A stretch of DNA of 64,000 nt from Cytophagales bacterium (GCA_024742395.1 JANSYO010000006.1:1-64000); one strand, 5' to 3'. Positions 8,400-17,573 are shown, counted from the first letter of the stretch. Numbers and translations are program-made. The notes: generated by a model not told the origin, from the letters alone.

Positions 8400-9917
8400 A
8401 TGAAAAACATATTTAAATACATATTTCTAACTATAGCGGTCATTTCGGTTAGCTCTTGCGATGATGGTTTTGACGAACTCAATACGAATAAAATTGCCGT
8501 AACTGAGATTGACCCCGCTTTCATTTTAAATCAAGCTTTGATCAGTTCATCTTTTCCTACAGAAACCGTCGTTTTTGATATGGGTGTGGTGCAGCAGATC
8601 ATTTCTCCAAACTCGGGGGTTTTGGCCGGAGCCAATTTTAATCAGGAAAACCGCTCGGTTTTTGGCCAATTGTGGCCACAGTATTACAGAGATGTAATTC
8701 GTAATGTTAAGGATGTGATTAACCAATCTACTGAAAGTGGAAATCGCAACAATCTCTTGCAAATGGCCCGTATTGTTCAGGCGAACGCCTTTATGGTTTT
8801 AACTGACAGGTACGGTGATATCCCTTACTCAGAGGCTGGAAAGGGCTTTTCTGACGGGGTGGTTCTTCCTAAATATGACAAGCAACAAGATATCTATAAG
8901 GATATTATCAAAGAGCTGACCGAAGCTTCTGCTGCTTTAAGTACCTCCGGAAAAACAGAAGCTGCTGATATCCTTTATGCGGGTGACGTAGTTAAATGGA
9001 AAAGATTAGGATACTCTCTCCTGCTAAGAGCCGGAATGAGATTAAGCGAGGCAGACGCCACTGCCGCCAAAGCTGCGGTAGCCGCAGCCATAGCCGGCGG
9101 CACCATGGCTTCTAATGACGACAATTTCAGAATTAAACATGATGCTAACTACCAGAACCCAATTGGCGGTATGCTTAACGCATCAGAAGCAAATAACTTC
9201 TATATGCCTAAGCCATTTGTAGATCATTTAAAAAACACCAATGATCCAAGGCTTCAGTCTATTGCTGTAAGATATGTGGGAGCTAAGTCTGGTCCGGGAC
9301 AAACGGCAGATGTAGCCAAAACAGACCCAAGCCTGCAAATAGGCATTCCAATGGGGAACGATAACGCAGGTGCTGTAGCTGCTGCAGCAGCCGATGGCCT
9401 GGCTAGTTTTTATGATTATTCGCAAATAGACAGAAGACGATTGGCCAACAATACCGCTCCAATGTTTTTTGCCACCTATGCTCAAACCCAACTTTTGATT
9501 GCAGAAGCAATAGTCAGAGGCTGGTCAACCGGCAATGCTCAGGAATATTATAAGTCTGGGATAAGAGCTCATATGGAGCAGATGGCTCTTTACAATGCCT
9601 CTGCTGCAGTGCCTGAAGCGAGCATTCAGGCCTATCTTGATGCCAATCCTTTAAGTGCAAACCCAATGAAAGACATTGGTACACAATATTGGATCGCCTC
9701 ATTGCTTAATGGCCCTGAAGCTTTTGCTAATTTCAGACGTACAGGTTACCCACAATTAGCCCCGAACCCATATCCACTTAAGGATATTACCGGCGATTTT
9801 ATCAATAGATTAACCTATCCTGACTCTGAGCTTTCTGTAAACAGCACCAATGTGCAGGCAGCTATTTCTCAGCAGGGAGCAGACAATCTTGACACCAAAG
9901 TATGGTGGGATAAGTAG
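8400..9917 (+). CDS. SusD/RagB-like substrate-binding lipoprotein (SusD-like_2 type)
   Basis: A 505-residue lipoprotein: hydrophobic leader, lipobox VSSC with Cys20, then acidic CDDGFDEL, consistent with a Bacteroidota surface-export signal. The mature part is helical and TPR-rich as in the SusD-like_2 family, with the typical motifs NTNKIAVTEIDPAFILNQAL, ANAFMVLTDRYGDIPYSEA and LLRAGMRLSEAD. It forms the lid of the SusC barrel and captures substrate at the cell surface. Co-transcribed with susC (12-bp gap); a terminator follows. Confidence 0.93.
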   Translation: MKNIFKYIFLTIAVISVSSCDDGFDELNTNKIAVTEIDPAFILNQALISSSFPTETVVFDMGVVQQIISPNSGVLAGANFNQENRSVFGQLWPQYYRDVIRNVKDVINQSTESGNRNNLLQMARIVQANAFMVLTDRYGDIPYSEAGKGFSDGVVLPKYDKQQDIYKDIIKELTEASAALSTSGKTEAADILYAGDVVKWKRLGYSLLLRAGMRLSEADATAAKAAVAAAIAGGTMASNDDNFRIKHDANYQNPIGGMLNASEANNFYMPKPFVDHLKNTNDPRLQSIAVRYVGAKSGPGQTADVAKTDPSLQIGIPMGNDNAGAVAAAAADGLASFYDYSQIDRRRLANNTAPMFFATYAQTQLLIAEAIVRGWSTGNAQEYYKSGIRAHMEQMALYNASAAVPEASIQAYLDANPLSANPMKDIGTQYWIASLLNGPEAFANFRRTGYPQLAPNPYPLKDITGDFINRLTYPDSELSVNSTNVQAAISQQGADNLDTKVWWDK

Positions 9918-9939
9918 TCTACCTTTTCCCAGTATACGG

Positions 9940-9976
9940 CAAAGCCTCCTGCCCATATAGGGTAGGAGCTTTGTTT
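9940..9976 (+). terminator. Intrinsic terminator after susCD
   Basis: Inverted repeat CAAAGCCTCCTGCCC / GGGTAGGAGCTTTG with a four-base loop, one bulge and one G-U pair, followed by TTTGTTTG. It separates susCD from the exported enzymes downstream, which would then need their own promoter or read-through. Confidence 0.7.
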
Positions 9977-10066
9977 GTCGATTCAATTAAGATAATGGTC
10001 TGTTCTCCAAAATATTTAAGGAAATATTTCGAATATTAGAATAGAGAATTCAACCCTATTGACTTT

Positions 10067-10993
10067 ATGAAAAAAAGAAACCTGTTGATTGCAGCGGCAA
10101 TCATACTATGCTTTAATGTGTCCAATGCTCAGCAAATACAATGGACCGCAGAGCAAATCAAAACTTTTACCAGCGACTATCAGGGAGCCCGATCTAATGA
10201 CGGCAGACCACATGTTTCTGACGCCCTTATTAAAAGACTGGCCAATGTCTCCACTGAAGAGGCATGGGGGTATTTGAGAAACAAAGGTTACCACAATCAG
10301 TTTGAAGCCGGCTGGACCATCATTGGTGACAAACCATTGGTAGGACGAGTAGTTACTGCTCAATACATGCCCTCAAGACCTGATATGGATAACAAAATCA
10401 AAGAAAAAGGAAAAGCAGAAGGTCGCTCCGGCTCACCTAATTCCTGGCCTATTGATGTGCTGTCAAATGGCGATGTCTATGTAGCAGACGGTTTTGGGAA
10501 AATCATTGACGGAACCTTAATTGGTGATAACCTAGCCAATGCTATTTATGCCAAGTCAGGTACAGGAGTCGTCTTTGATGCCGGAGCTCGTGATATAGAG
10601 GGTATCAGTAAAATTGATGGCTTTGTCGGTTTCGTCAGAGGACTTGACCCCTCCTATATTCAAGGTATGATGATGACTTGCATTAATTGCCCAATAAGAA
10701 TTGGCCGAGCCACAGTAATGCCGGGCGACCTGGTTCTGGGTAAACAAGAAGGTGTAATTTTTATTCCGGCCCAATTTGCCGAAGAGCTCATTATGAATGC
10801 TGAATTCACCGCACTTAGAGACGAGTTTGGCATCACCAGACTTAAAGAAGGCAAGTACACCCCGGGCGAAATAGACATGAGGTGGAATGACACAATCAAA
10901 AAAGATTTTCTGAATTGGGTAAAAGAAAACCCACAGAAACTTCAGATGACGCCAGCCGAATTTGATGAATACATGAAAGAAAGAAACTGGTAA
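10067..10993 (+). CDS. Exported RraA-family protein (aldolase/decarboxylase-like)
   Basis: A 308-residue protein with a Sec signal (about residues 1-22, ending SNAQ), then a helical extension and an RraA-like fold. The RraA/HMG-aldolase signature is present: GVVFDAGARDIEGI with the G-x-R-D motif, then GDLVLGKQEGVIFIPAQFAEEL. The family includes 4-hydroxy-4-methyl-2-oxoglutarate aldolases and oxaloacetate decarboxylases, which cleave 2-oxoacids with a divalent metal; others (RraA proper) inhibit RNase E. Canonical members are about 160 residues and cytoplasmic, so both the doubling in length and the signal peptide stand out. It precedes an enolase-superfamily gene by 57 bp; a dehydratase-aldolase pair on a sugar acid is the natural reading. 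Confidence 0.8.
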   Translation: MKKRNLLIAAAIILCFNVSNAQQIQWTAEQIKTFTSDYQGARSNDGRPHVSDALIKRLANVSTEEAWGYLRNKGYHNQFEAGWTIIGDKPLVGRVVTAQYMPSRPDMDNKIKEKGKAEGRSGSPNSWPIDVLSNGDVYVADGFGKIIDGTLIGDNLANAIYAKSGTGVVFDAGARDIEGISKIDGFVGFVRGLDPSYIQGMMMTCINCPIRIGRATVMPGDLVLGKQEGVIFIPAQFAEELIMNAEFTALRDEFGITRLKEGKYTPGEIDMRWNDTIKKDFLNWVKENPQKLQMTPAEFDEYMKERNW

Positions 10994-11050
10994 AAAAACA
11001 AAACAATTAACCCGGAAAAACCGGCTAACAATCCTATAAAAACTATTGAA

Positions 11051-12565
11051 ATGAAAACGAATTTATTAGACAGGTTTAAATACAAGGGGGCTATCCCTGA
11101 GGGCCCGGAGGTGCATGTCTCAGATGCAACAGCACATAAAATTGCCTCAGAAAAAGGAACTGATACAGGTGGAGACAACAGACGTGACTTTATCAGAAAA
11201 TCTGCTTTGGGCGGGCTCTCCCTTGGCATGCTCTTTAATGGTAGCCCGGATAAAGAAATAGAATTTCTCTCTCAAAAAGTAAAAAGAGCCAGCAGCCCTT
11301 CAGACCTTAAAATTACTGATTTAAGAATTGCAATTATTGCCGGTGCTCCCATGACCTGCCCCTTGATCAGAATTGATACCAACCAGGGCATTTCTGGCTA
11401 TGGTGAAATCAGGGATGGTGCCAGTGCTAAATACGGTCTTTTCCTAAAAAGCAGATTGCTCGGCAAAAATCCATGTACACCTGAAATGCTTTTTAAAGAA
11501 ATTAAGCAATTCGGAGGTCATGGACGTGCTGCAGGAGGTGTTTGCGGTGTAGAAATGGCTCTTATGGATCTGGCAGGAAAAGCCTATGGCGTACCGGCTT
11601 ATCAGATGCTTGGTGGAAAATACAGAGATTATGTACGAATTTATGGCGATACCCCTACAGTAGACGACCCCGTGCTTTTTGGTCAAAAAATGAAAGAACG
11701 TCAGGACCTGGGTTTAACCTTCCTGAAAATGGATTTCGGTGTGGGTTTATTGAAAAATCACCCTCATACAGTGGTGGGCGGTCTTAATACTGACTACACC
11801 AGACAATGGGGCACTCCGCCAGCCACAAAAGGAAACCCTAGAAGTTATGCCAATACAAAACACCCCTTTACCGGCATTCAAATAACAGATGAAGGCATTG
11901 AAATCATGGCAAATTACGTGCATGAAGTGCGTAAAGCCGTAGGGTATGATGTCCCGTTAGCCGCTGATCACTTCGGTCATTTTGGTGTCAATACCGCAAT
12001 AAGAATAGCTCATGCTGTAGAGAAATACCGTCTGGCCTGGCTCGAAGATATGGTGCCTTGGTTTTATACAGATCAGTGGAAACAAATAACAGAAGCGGTG
12101 AATACTCCAACATTAACCGGTGAAGATATCTTCTTAAAAGAGGAGTTTGTGAAACTTATTGATGCACGTGCCGTAGATATGGTACAGCCTGACCTTGCCA
12201 GCTCCGGAGGATTAATTGAAACAAAGAAAATTGGTGATTATGCCGAAGAGCGTGGTATCCCTATGGCTATGCACTTTGCCGGCACTCCGGTCTCATTTAT
12301 GGCCAATGTTCACTGTGCAGCAGCTACGGAGAACTTTATTGCTCTGGAGCACCACAGTTTTGATGTACCTTGGTGGGAAGACCTGGTAGGTGGAATAGAG
12401 AAGCCTATTTATAAGGACGGCTTTGTAAAAGTACCAGACACCCCGGGTTTGGGTATTGACCTTAACGAAAAAGTGGTCAAAGAACACCTGAAAAAAGGTA
12501 CTATGTATTTTGCTCCTACAGAAGAATGGAATGAGCTGGATAGCCATGACAGAACATGGAGCTAA
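11051..12565 (+). CDS. Tat-type mandelate racemase/muconate-lactonizing enzyme (sugar-acid dehydratase-like)
   Basis: A 504-residue enolase-superfamily protein. Residues 43-62 form a Tat-type signal (NRRDFIRKSALGGLSLGML) behind an unusually long 42-residue leader. Catalytic elements visible: K226-x-D228 on the second strand, metal ligands D306, E332 (AWLED) and E358 (TGED), the D381 of VQPDLASSGG and H408 of MAMHFAG. That set matches the mandelate-racemase subgroup, which contains many acid-sugar dehydratases. Likely reaction: dehydration of an aldonate to a 2-keto-3-deoxy acid outside the cytoplasm. No internal Met allows a start nearer the twin Arg. Substrate is unknown. Confidence 0.87.
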   Translation: MKTNLLDRFKYKGAIPEGPEVHVSDATAHKIASEKGTDTGGDNRRDFIRKSALGGLSLGMLFNGSPDKEIEFLSQKVKRASSPSDLKITDLRIAIIAGAPMTCPLIRIDTNQGISGYGEIRDGASAKYGLFLKSRLLGKNPCTPEMLFKEIKQFGGHGRAAGGVCGVEMALMDLAGKAYGVPAYQMLGGKYRDYVRIYGDTPTVDDPVLFGQKMKERQDLGLTFLKMDFGVGLLKNHPHTVVGGLNTDYTRQWGTPPATKGNPRSYANTKHPFTGIQITDEGIEIMANYVHEVRKAVGYDVPLAADHFGHFGVNTAIRIAHAVEKYRLAWLEDMVPWFYTDQWKQITEAVNTPTLTGEDIFLKEEFVKLIDARAVDMVQPDLASSGGLIETKKIGDYAEERGIPMAMHFAGTPVSFMANVHCAAATENFIALEHHSFDVPWWEDLVGGIEKPIYKDGFVKVPDTPGLGIDLNEKVVKEHLKKGTMYFAPTEEWNELDSHDRTWS

Positions 12566-12595
12566 ACTTTAACACGGCAGCGTAGCTTGCCATAA

Positions 12596-12661
12596 AAAGG
12601 TTGGATGTCAATAAAAGGGAAAATGTGTTTACATTTATCCTGATAAAAGCATCCAGCCTTT
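12596..12661 (+). other. Nested stem-loop between the dehydratase-like and transporter genes
   Basis: Outer stem AAAGGTTGGATG (12596-12607) pairs with CATCCAGCCTTT (12650-12661), one G-U pair. Its 42-base loop contains a second imperfect hairpin around AGGGAAAATGTGTTTACATT. A modest T-rich run follows. It may be a terminator or an RNA-stability element; I cannot tell which. Confidence 0.5.
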
Positions 12662-12690
12662 CTCTATTATTATAAAATACAAAACACCCT

Positions 12691-13617
12691 ATGAAGAATT
12701 ACGCCTACACCATTTTTATCATTGTAATGGTGATTTTAGCCTATAATTTCCCCTCTTATTTTATTGAAGTAGGAGGTATAAAACTCACCGCTTTAATTAT
12801 TCCTGTACTACAGATAATCATGTTTGGTATGGGTACCACTATAACTATTGATGATTTTATGGGGATTGTGAAAACCCCAAAACTAGTATTAATTGGTGTT
12901 GTTCTTCAGTTCATGATCATGCCAATTTGGGGATTTGGCTTAACTATTCTGTTTAATTTTCCGCCGGAAATAGCCGCCGGTCTTATCCTTATTGGAAGTA
13001 GCCCTAGTGGCCTTGCCTCTAATGTCATGGCTTTATTAGCCAAAGCTAACATTGCTCTCTCCATCACCTTAACCACTTTTGCCACTATGCTGGCTCCGGT
13101 TTTAACACCCACACTAATGCAGTGGCTGGGAGGTGAGTTTATAGATGTAGACTTCTGGGGTATGATGTGGAGCATGTGCAAAATTGTGATTATCCCTGTT
13201 GCCCTGGGTTTTGCTCTTAATAAGTTCCTGCCTAATATGATGATGGCTATCAAAAAGATACTGCCCTACTTCTCCATGGCGGGTATTGCCTATGTAATCA
13301 CGACTGTTACAGCAGCAGGCCAGGCCTCGCTGGCATCGGTAGGTGCTTTACTGCTGGTAGCCGTAATCCTTCATAATGTAGGTGGTTACTTATTTGGCTA
13401 CGGTGCCGCCAAGGCCTTTAAACTAAGCAACAGAGATGCCCGAACCATTTCTTTGGAAGTAGGTATGCAAAACGGTGGATTGGCTTCTGCTCTCGCCGTA
13501 GAAATGGGAAAAACAGGCACGGTGGGTCTGGCAGCCGCCATTTTTGGACCGCTTATGAATGTTACGGGTTCTCTTCTGGCCAGCTGGTGGGGAAAAACAG
13601 CAGACGACAATAAGTAA
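12691..13617 (+). CDS. BASS/SBF-family sodium symporter (PanS-like)
   Basis: A 308-residue inner-membrane protein with about nine to ten transmembrane helices, of the bile acid:sodium symporter superfamily. Key family segments: IIMFGMGTTITIDDF, GLILIGSSPSGLASNVMALLAKANIALSI split over helices 4-5, and EVGMQNGGLASALAVE near residue 257, the crossover region for sodium and substrate. Bacterial and plant relatives move organic acids including pyruvate and ketopantoate. Lying behind two exported enzymes of 2-oxoacid chemistry, it is a candidate importer of the product. No typical bile-acid context is present. Confidence 0.88.
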   Translation: MKNYAYTIFIIVMVILAYNFPSYFIEVGGIKLTALIIPVLQIIMFGMGTTITIDDFMGIVKTPKLVLIGVVLQFMIMPIWGFGLTILFNFPPEIAAGLILIGSSPSGLASNVMALLAKANIALSITLTTFATMLAPVLTPTLMQWLGGEFIDVDFWGMMWSMCKIVIIPVALGFALNKFLPNMMMAIKKILPYFSMAGIAYVITTVTAAGQASLASVGALLLVAVILHNVGGYLFGYGAAKAFKLSNRDARTISLEVGMQNGGLASALAVEMGKTGTVGLAAAIFGPLMNVTGSLLASWWGKTADDNK

Positions 13618-13623
13618 AGCAAA

Positions 13624-13660
13624 TAAAAAACCTCGGATAGCACAATGGCTATCCGAGGTT
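13624..13660 (-). terminator. Terminator between convergent genes
   Basis: A 12-bp perfect stem AACCTCGGATAG / CTATCCGAGGTT with an 8-base loop. The A-run at 13625-13630 gives a U-tract on the minus strand, so it terminates the priA/holin-like unit best and probably also stops the BASS gene. Confidence 0.85.
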
Positions 13661-13688
13661 ACAATAAGTAGCCTTATTCTTTTGCCAA

Positions 13689-14048
13689 TTAACTATCCAT
13701 AGCATCCATTTCTTTCTGGATTACCTCTTTGATTTGCTCTTTTACTTCGTCTCGTTTAAGGTGGAAGAAAAGCAAAATAAGCAACATGATAGCCAGAATG
13801 ATGACATAACCCCATGGCTCACCCAGCCACTGATTTACAGACCAGGCTATCAGAATCAGCATAAATACCATAGAGAAAGTGGCCACAATCAAAAAGATGA
13901 ACCTGTAAATAAGATCTGCCACGGCCCGCTCAGCCTTTTCCTGAATTTCTAACTTTTTGAGCTCAAATTTGGCTTCTATCAGCCCAATGACATTGTCTTT
14001 TATCTCTCCTATTTTTAGCAAATCTGAAAGGGAATTTTTCAAACCCAT
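13689..14048 (-). CDS. Phage-holin-X-like membrane protein
   Basis: A 119-residue protein with an amphipathic N-terminal helix (KFELKKLEIQEKAERA), two hydrophobic segments at roughly 48-70 and 78-97 and a charged C-terminal helix. This is the layout of the Hol_X / putative holin superfamily common in Bacteroidota chromosomes, usually not phage-linked. It follows priA by 22 bp on the same strand and is probably co-transcribed. Role unknown; envelope-associated scaffold is as likely as a holin. Confidence 0.65.
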   Translation of the reverse strand: MGLKNSLSDLLKIGEIKDNVIGLIEAKFELKKLEIQEKAERAVADLIYRFIFLIVATFSMVFMLILIAWSVNQWLGEPWGYVIILAIMLLILLFFHLKRDEVKEQIKEVIQKEMDAMDS

Positions 14049-14070
14049 GACTTCAATTTTTTAATTCTTA

Positions 14071-16557
14071 TCAAACTACGTCAACATTCACCACAAAACG
14101 GGCACTCTTAAACTCTTTCTCCGTATTCAGGTCGGTGATTTGTTCTCTAATATACTGTTTTACAGCTTTCATATTGAGCTTGTCTTTCTCCAGTTTTACC
14201 CATACCTCAAAAAGGTATTGATTTCTGATACGCTCTACCAGCGACTTCTCCGGACCTAAAATCCGCTCTTTTCCCAAGTATTTTTTGAGCCTCTCGGCCA
14301 ATAAACCTGCCGCCTTATGAGAAACATTTCTCATCACATGCTTAACGGTTATGCAAATAACCCTTGAAAATGGCGGGTAATTAAACCCTTCTCTTTCCAG
14401 AATCTCTTTTTCGTAAAAACCTATATAATCGTTCTCAATCACATACTGCAGTACGCTATGTCCCGGCCCGCCTGTTTGAATGAGCACTTTGCCGGGTTTT
14501 TCTTTTCTTCCTGCCCTGCCACTCACCTGAGTTATCATCTGAAAGGCCCTTTCTGCACTTCTGAAATCCGGAAAATAAATCATTTTATCGGCGTTAAACA
14601 CTCCTACCAAACTCACATTGTCAAAATCCAGCCCTTTCGAAATCATCTGGGTTCCTACCAGAATATCCACTTCGCCTTCTGCAAATTCTGAGATAATGTT
14701 CTGATAAGCATTTTTTGAGCGGGTGGTGTCAAGATCCATCCTCAGTATCCTTGACTCAGGGAAAATCTCTTGAAGATCATCTTCAATTTTCTCGGTTCCC
14801 ACTCCCATTGATTTGAGTTTGGTAGACTCACACACCGGGCATACTTTGGGAACGGTTTCGGTATAGCCGCAGTAATGACATACCAAGGTATTTTCATACA
14901 AGTGATGCGTCAGACTGACGGCACATTGATGGCATTCGCCTATCCAGTTACATTCTTCACAGTTTAGATAAGGAGCATAACCACGCCTGTTCTGAAAAAT
15001 GATTGACTGCTCTTTTTTCTTTATGTTTTCTTCTATGGCTGTCAGAAGCGTTTGACTAAAGCCATTTTTGACTCTTTCCTCTTTTCGCTCTTCTTTCATA
15101 TCAATCAGCACAAACTCAGGAAGTTTGGCCGAACCATAACGCTGATGCAGTTCTACCAAACCATATTTACCGTTTTTGGCTTGCCAATAAGACTCAAACG
15201 AAGGCGTGGCCGAGCCCAGCAATACTTTGGCGTGTTGTTTATAAGCCACCATAATGGCTACATCGCGGGCATGGTAACGTGGTGCCGGGTCAAACTGCTT
15301 ATAAGAGGTTTCATGCTCCTCATCTACAATGATAAGTCCCAGATTTGTAAAAGGCAGAAAAATAGATGACCGCACCCCTACCACAAACTGATATTGACCT
15401 CGCAGCACACCCATATAAACCTCCACTCGTTCATTGTCAGAGAATTTAGAGTGATATACGCCCATCTTATCACCAAAAACCTTTTGTAATCTGCCTACTA
15501 TCTGTGTAGTAAGGGCAATCTCCGGCAAAAGCATTAGCACCTGAGAGCCACTGGAGAGTACTTTCTCTATGAGGTCAATGTATATCTCGGTTTTACCGCT
15601 TCCGGTTATGCCATGAAAAAGCACTGCCTGAAAATCGGCAAAAATCTGCATAATGGAATCAGAAGCTTGCTGCTGCGGCTCTGTCAGTGTTATGGACATC
15701 AGGTCATCAGGGTCTATTTTATCAAAACGAGACACCGTGATTTCCAGCTCCTCCAGAATCTCATTTTTTATGAGTGTCTTAAGCGAGGAAGAAGAGGTTT
15801 CTTTGAAAAAAACCTTATCTATGCCATGCAGGTTTTTTGCCTCCAGCTCATCCATAGAGATATGACTAAAGTAATTCAGCAATACTTCCTGCTGTTTTGG
15901 CTTAGTCTCCAGCTCTTCTATTAAACCTAAAGCAGCAGCCTGAGAGGCGTACTTTTTAGTGAGCCTTATTTTCTTAATCTTTTTTGGTGTATAACGCTCT
16001 TTTACCTCTTCGTAAACAATGATAGCATGCTTGGCAATTAGTTTTTTGATCAGCTTATTAACATTTGCCTCATCCAGAAATTTGCTTAAATCGGCATAAG
16101 AAACCGAGCCCTTTTCTTCAATTGTGCTTAGAATATCCTGCTCAAAACCCTCCAGGTTTTCATGATCTTCAAAATCAGGATTGACCTCAATTCTTGACTC
16201 ACTGTTCACCTTCATACCCGAAGGCAAAGCCATGTTCATAACTTCTCCCGGGTAGCACATATAATACTCAGCCACCCACTGAAATAGCCAGAGCTGCTCA
16301 GTAGTAACCACCGGCTCCTCATCCATGAGTTCAGAAATGTACTTCGCCTTATATTTCTCCGGTGGTGTACCATGAACGGCAGAAATAATGCCCGTCAAAA
16401 CCCTGTTTTTGCCAAAAGGCACGATCACCCTGCAGCCCTCAGAAGCCAAAGCCGCCCAGTGCCGGGGCACGCGGTAAGTAAAAGACTGCCGGATAGGTAC
16501 CGGTAGCAGCACATCTACAAAGACGGTTTCAGAATCAAATAATTCGGCTGATTGCAA
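14071..16557 (-). CDS. priA: Primosomal protein N' (replication restart helicase PriA)
   Basis: An 828-residue superfamily 2 helicase of normal length. In order: N-terminal 3'-DNA-binding domain (VDVLLPVPIRQSFTYRVP), winged-helix region, Walker A GITGSGKTEIY, DEEH box (IIVDEEHETSYKQ), a zinc-binding insert with eight Cys (CEECNWIGECHQC, then CHYCGY and CPVCES), helicase motifs V/VI (GTQMISKGLDFDNVSLVGV, QVSGRAGR) and a C-terminal domain. It reloads the replisome at stalled forks. Full set of motifs is present. Confidence 0.97.
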   Translation of the reverse strand: MQSAELFDSETVFVDVLLPVPIRQSFTYRVPRHWAALASEGCRVIVPFGKNRVLTGIISAVHGTPPEKYKAKYISELMDEEPVVTTEQLWLFQWVAEYYMCYPGEVMNMALPSGMKVNSESRIEVNPDFEDHENLEGFEQDILSTIEEKGSVSYADLSKFLDEANVNKLIKKLIAKHAIIVYEEVKERYTPKKIKKIRLTKKYASQAAALGLIEELETKPKQQEVLLNYFSHISMDELEAKNLHGIDKVFFKETSSSSLKTLIKNEILEELEITVSRFDKIDPDDLMSITLTEPQQQASDSIMQIFADFQAVLFHGITGSGKTEIYIDLIEKVLSSGSQVLMLLPEIALTTQIVGRLQKVFGDKMGVYHSKFSDNERVEVYMGVLRGQYQFVVGVRSSIFLPFTNLGLIIVDEEHETSYKQFDPAPRYHARDVAIMVAYKQHAKVLLGSATPSFESYWQAKNGKYGLVELHQRYGSAKLPEFVLIDMKEERKEERVKNGFSQTLLTAIEENIKKKEQSIIFQNRRGYAPYLNCEECNWIGECHQCAVSLTHHLYENTLVCHYCGYTETVPKVCPVCESTKLKSMGVGTEKIEDDLQEIFPESRILRMDLDTTRSKNAYQNIISEFAEGEVDILVGTQMISKGLDFDNVSLVGVFNADKMIYFPDFRSAERAFQMITQVSGRAGRKEKPGKVLIQTGGPGHSVLQYVIENDYIGFYEKEILEREGFNYPPFSRVICITVKHVMRNVSHKAAGLLAERLKKYLGKERILGPEKSLVERIRNQYLFEVWVKLEKDKLNMKAVKQYIREQITDLNTEKEFKSARFVVNVDVV

Positions 16558-16579
16558 AGCGATGATTAAGAGGTTTTGA

Positions 16580-16587
16580 CAAAGATA
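16580..16587 (-). promoter_or_regulatory. -7 box upstream of priA
   Basis: Minus-strand TATCTTTG, an exact match to the Bacteroidota TAnnTTTG element, 22 nt before the priA start codon. No clear TTG at the usual -33 spacing. Confidence 0.5.
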
Positions 16588-16629
16588 CTTATTGCCTCAG
16601 AATGAAAGCAGATTTGCGTCAGCATCTGT

Positions 16630-17532
16630 CTATTTCTTTTTGGCCTGCCAGGAAATAATCACTCCTGATGTAATGACCAGAACAATCCCCACAAAGGCCA
16701 GAGTTCCCGGGCTTGGGTCGCCCAGGAAAACACCAAAAATGACCGAAAAAACGATATTGCTGAAACCAACTGCTGAGATTATTCCGGCTTTGCCGTAACT
16801 GAAAGCCTTGGTCAGGAATATTTGGCCCACCACCGCGGCTATGCCCAAAACAAGAACCCAAAGCCAATCTGAATTTTGCGGCTGCACATACTTTGCCACC
16901 AGAAAATCCAGCGATGGCAAATCGTAGAATTGTCCGATGAGCATTGAGATCAAAGGAAGTACAATGCCCGAAATCATGAAGGAGAGCACAATGCTACGCG
17001 TATCATAATAACCACTCAGCCCTCTGATACTCATATAAGCAAAGCCCGTTAAAATAGCGTTTGAGATACCAATGATGTGGTTTCGTGCCGAAAGCAGGCC
17101 GCCGTTCATCTGCGGCATAAATATGAAACAAATGCCACCAAAACCCAGTAAAACAGCTAGCCACTCATTTCTGCGTAAACCCTCACCTGCCACAAATATG
17201 GAAAACACTGCAATGAATATGGGGTACGTTTGCTGATAAGTAATGGCTTCTGCCAGGCCAATGGTGGTTATTGAGTAGAAGAAGGTATACAAAGCCACCG
17301 TGCCTATAACGCCTCTGAAAACTAAAAGTAATGGCTTTCCCCCTTTCTGTACTAAAGGCCTTTTGAATACTGAATAGCCAATAAACAGTACTCCGATAAG
17401 GTTTCTGAAAAAGACAATTTCTACCGAACTCACAGAATCTCTGAGTATACGCGTACAGGCACCTACCAGAGCAAAAGAGAAGGAAGCAATGAGCATGTAT
17501 AAAATGCCTTTGCGAAGAATAGATTGTTCCAT
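16630..17532 (-). CDS. EamA/DMT-superfamily transporter
   Basis: A 300-residue inner-membrane protein with ten predicted helices in two EamA repeats (about 8-140 and 155-295). FSFALVGACTRILRD, FRNLIGVLF and the second-half ALSYGKAG-like FSYGKAGIISAVGFSN are typical of the drug/metabolite transporter superfamily. Members export metabolites or amino acids; the substrate cannot be predicted here. It has its own promoter divergent from the esterase gene. Confidence 0.85.
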   Translation of the reverse strand: MEQSILRKGILYMLIASFSFALVGACTRILRDSVSSVEIVFFRNLIGVLFIGYSVFKRPLVQKGGKPLLLVFRGVIGTVALYTFFYSITTIGLAEAITYQQTYPIFIAVFSIFVAGEGLRRNEWLAVLLGFGGICFIFMPQMNGGLLSARNHIIGISNAILTGFAYMSIRGLSGYYDTRSIVLSFMISGIVLPLISMLIGQFYDLPSLDFLVAKYVQPQNSDWLWVLVLGIAAVVGQIFLTKAFSYGKAGIISAVGFSNIVFSVIFGVFLGDPSPGTLAFVGIVLVITSGVIISWQAKKK

Positions 17533-17540
17533 TTGAACTG

Positions 17541-17573
17541 CAAAAGTAAAAGATGTGGTCTCCGCAGAATCAA
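17541..17573 (-). promoter_or_regulatory. Promoter of the EamA transporter gene
   Basis: Minus-strand -7 box TACTTTTG (17541-17548) and TTG at 17571-17573 with a 22-bp spacer, fitting the Bacteroidota -33/-7 pattern. Confidence 0.5.

Noticed and set aside
10011-10037. Three AATATT repeats before the RraA-family gene
   Set aside because: Irregular 12- and 9-bp spacing in an AT-rich stretch; not distinguishable from chance.
13689-14048. Prophage remnant suggested by a holin-like gene
   Set aside because: No other phage gene is nearby; this family is common in Bacteroidota chromosomes and the gene is linked to priA.
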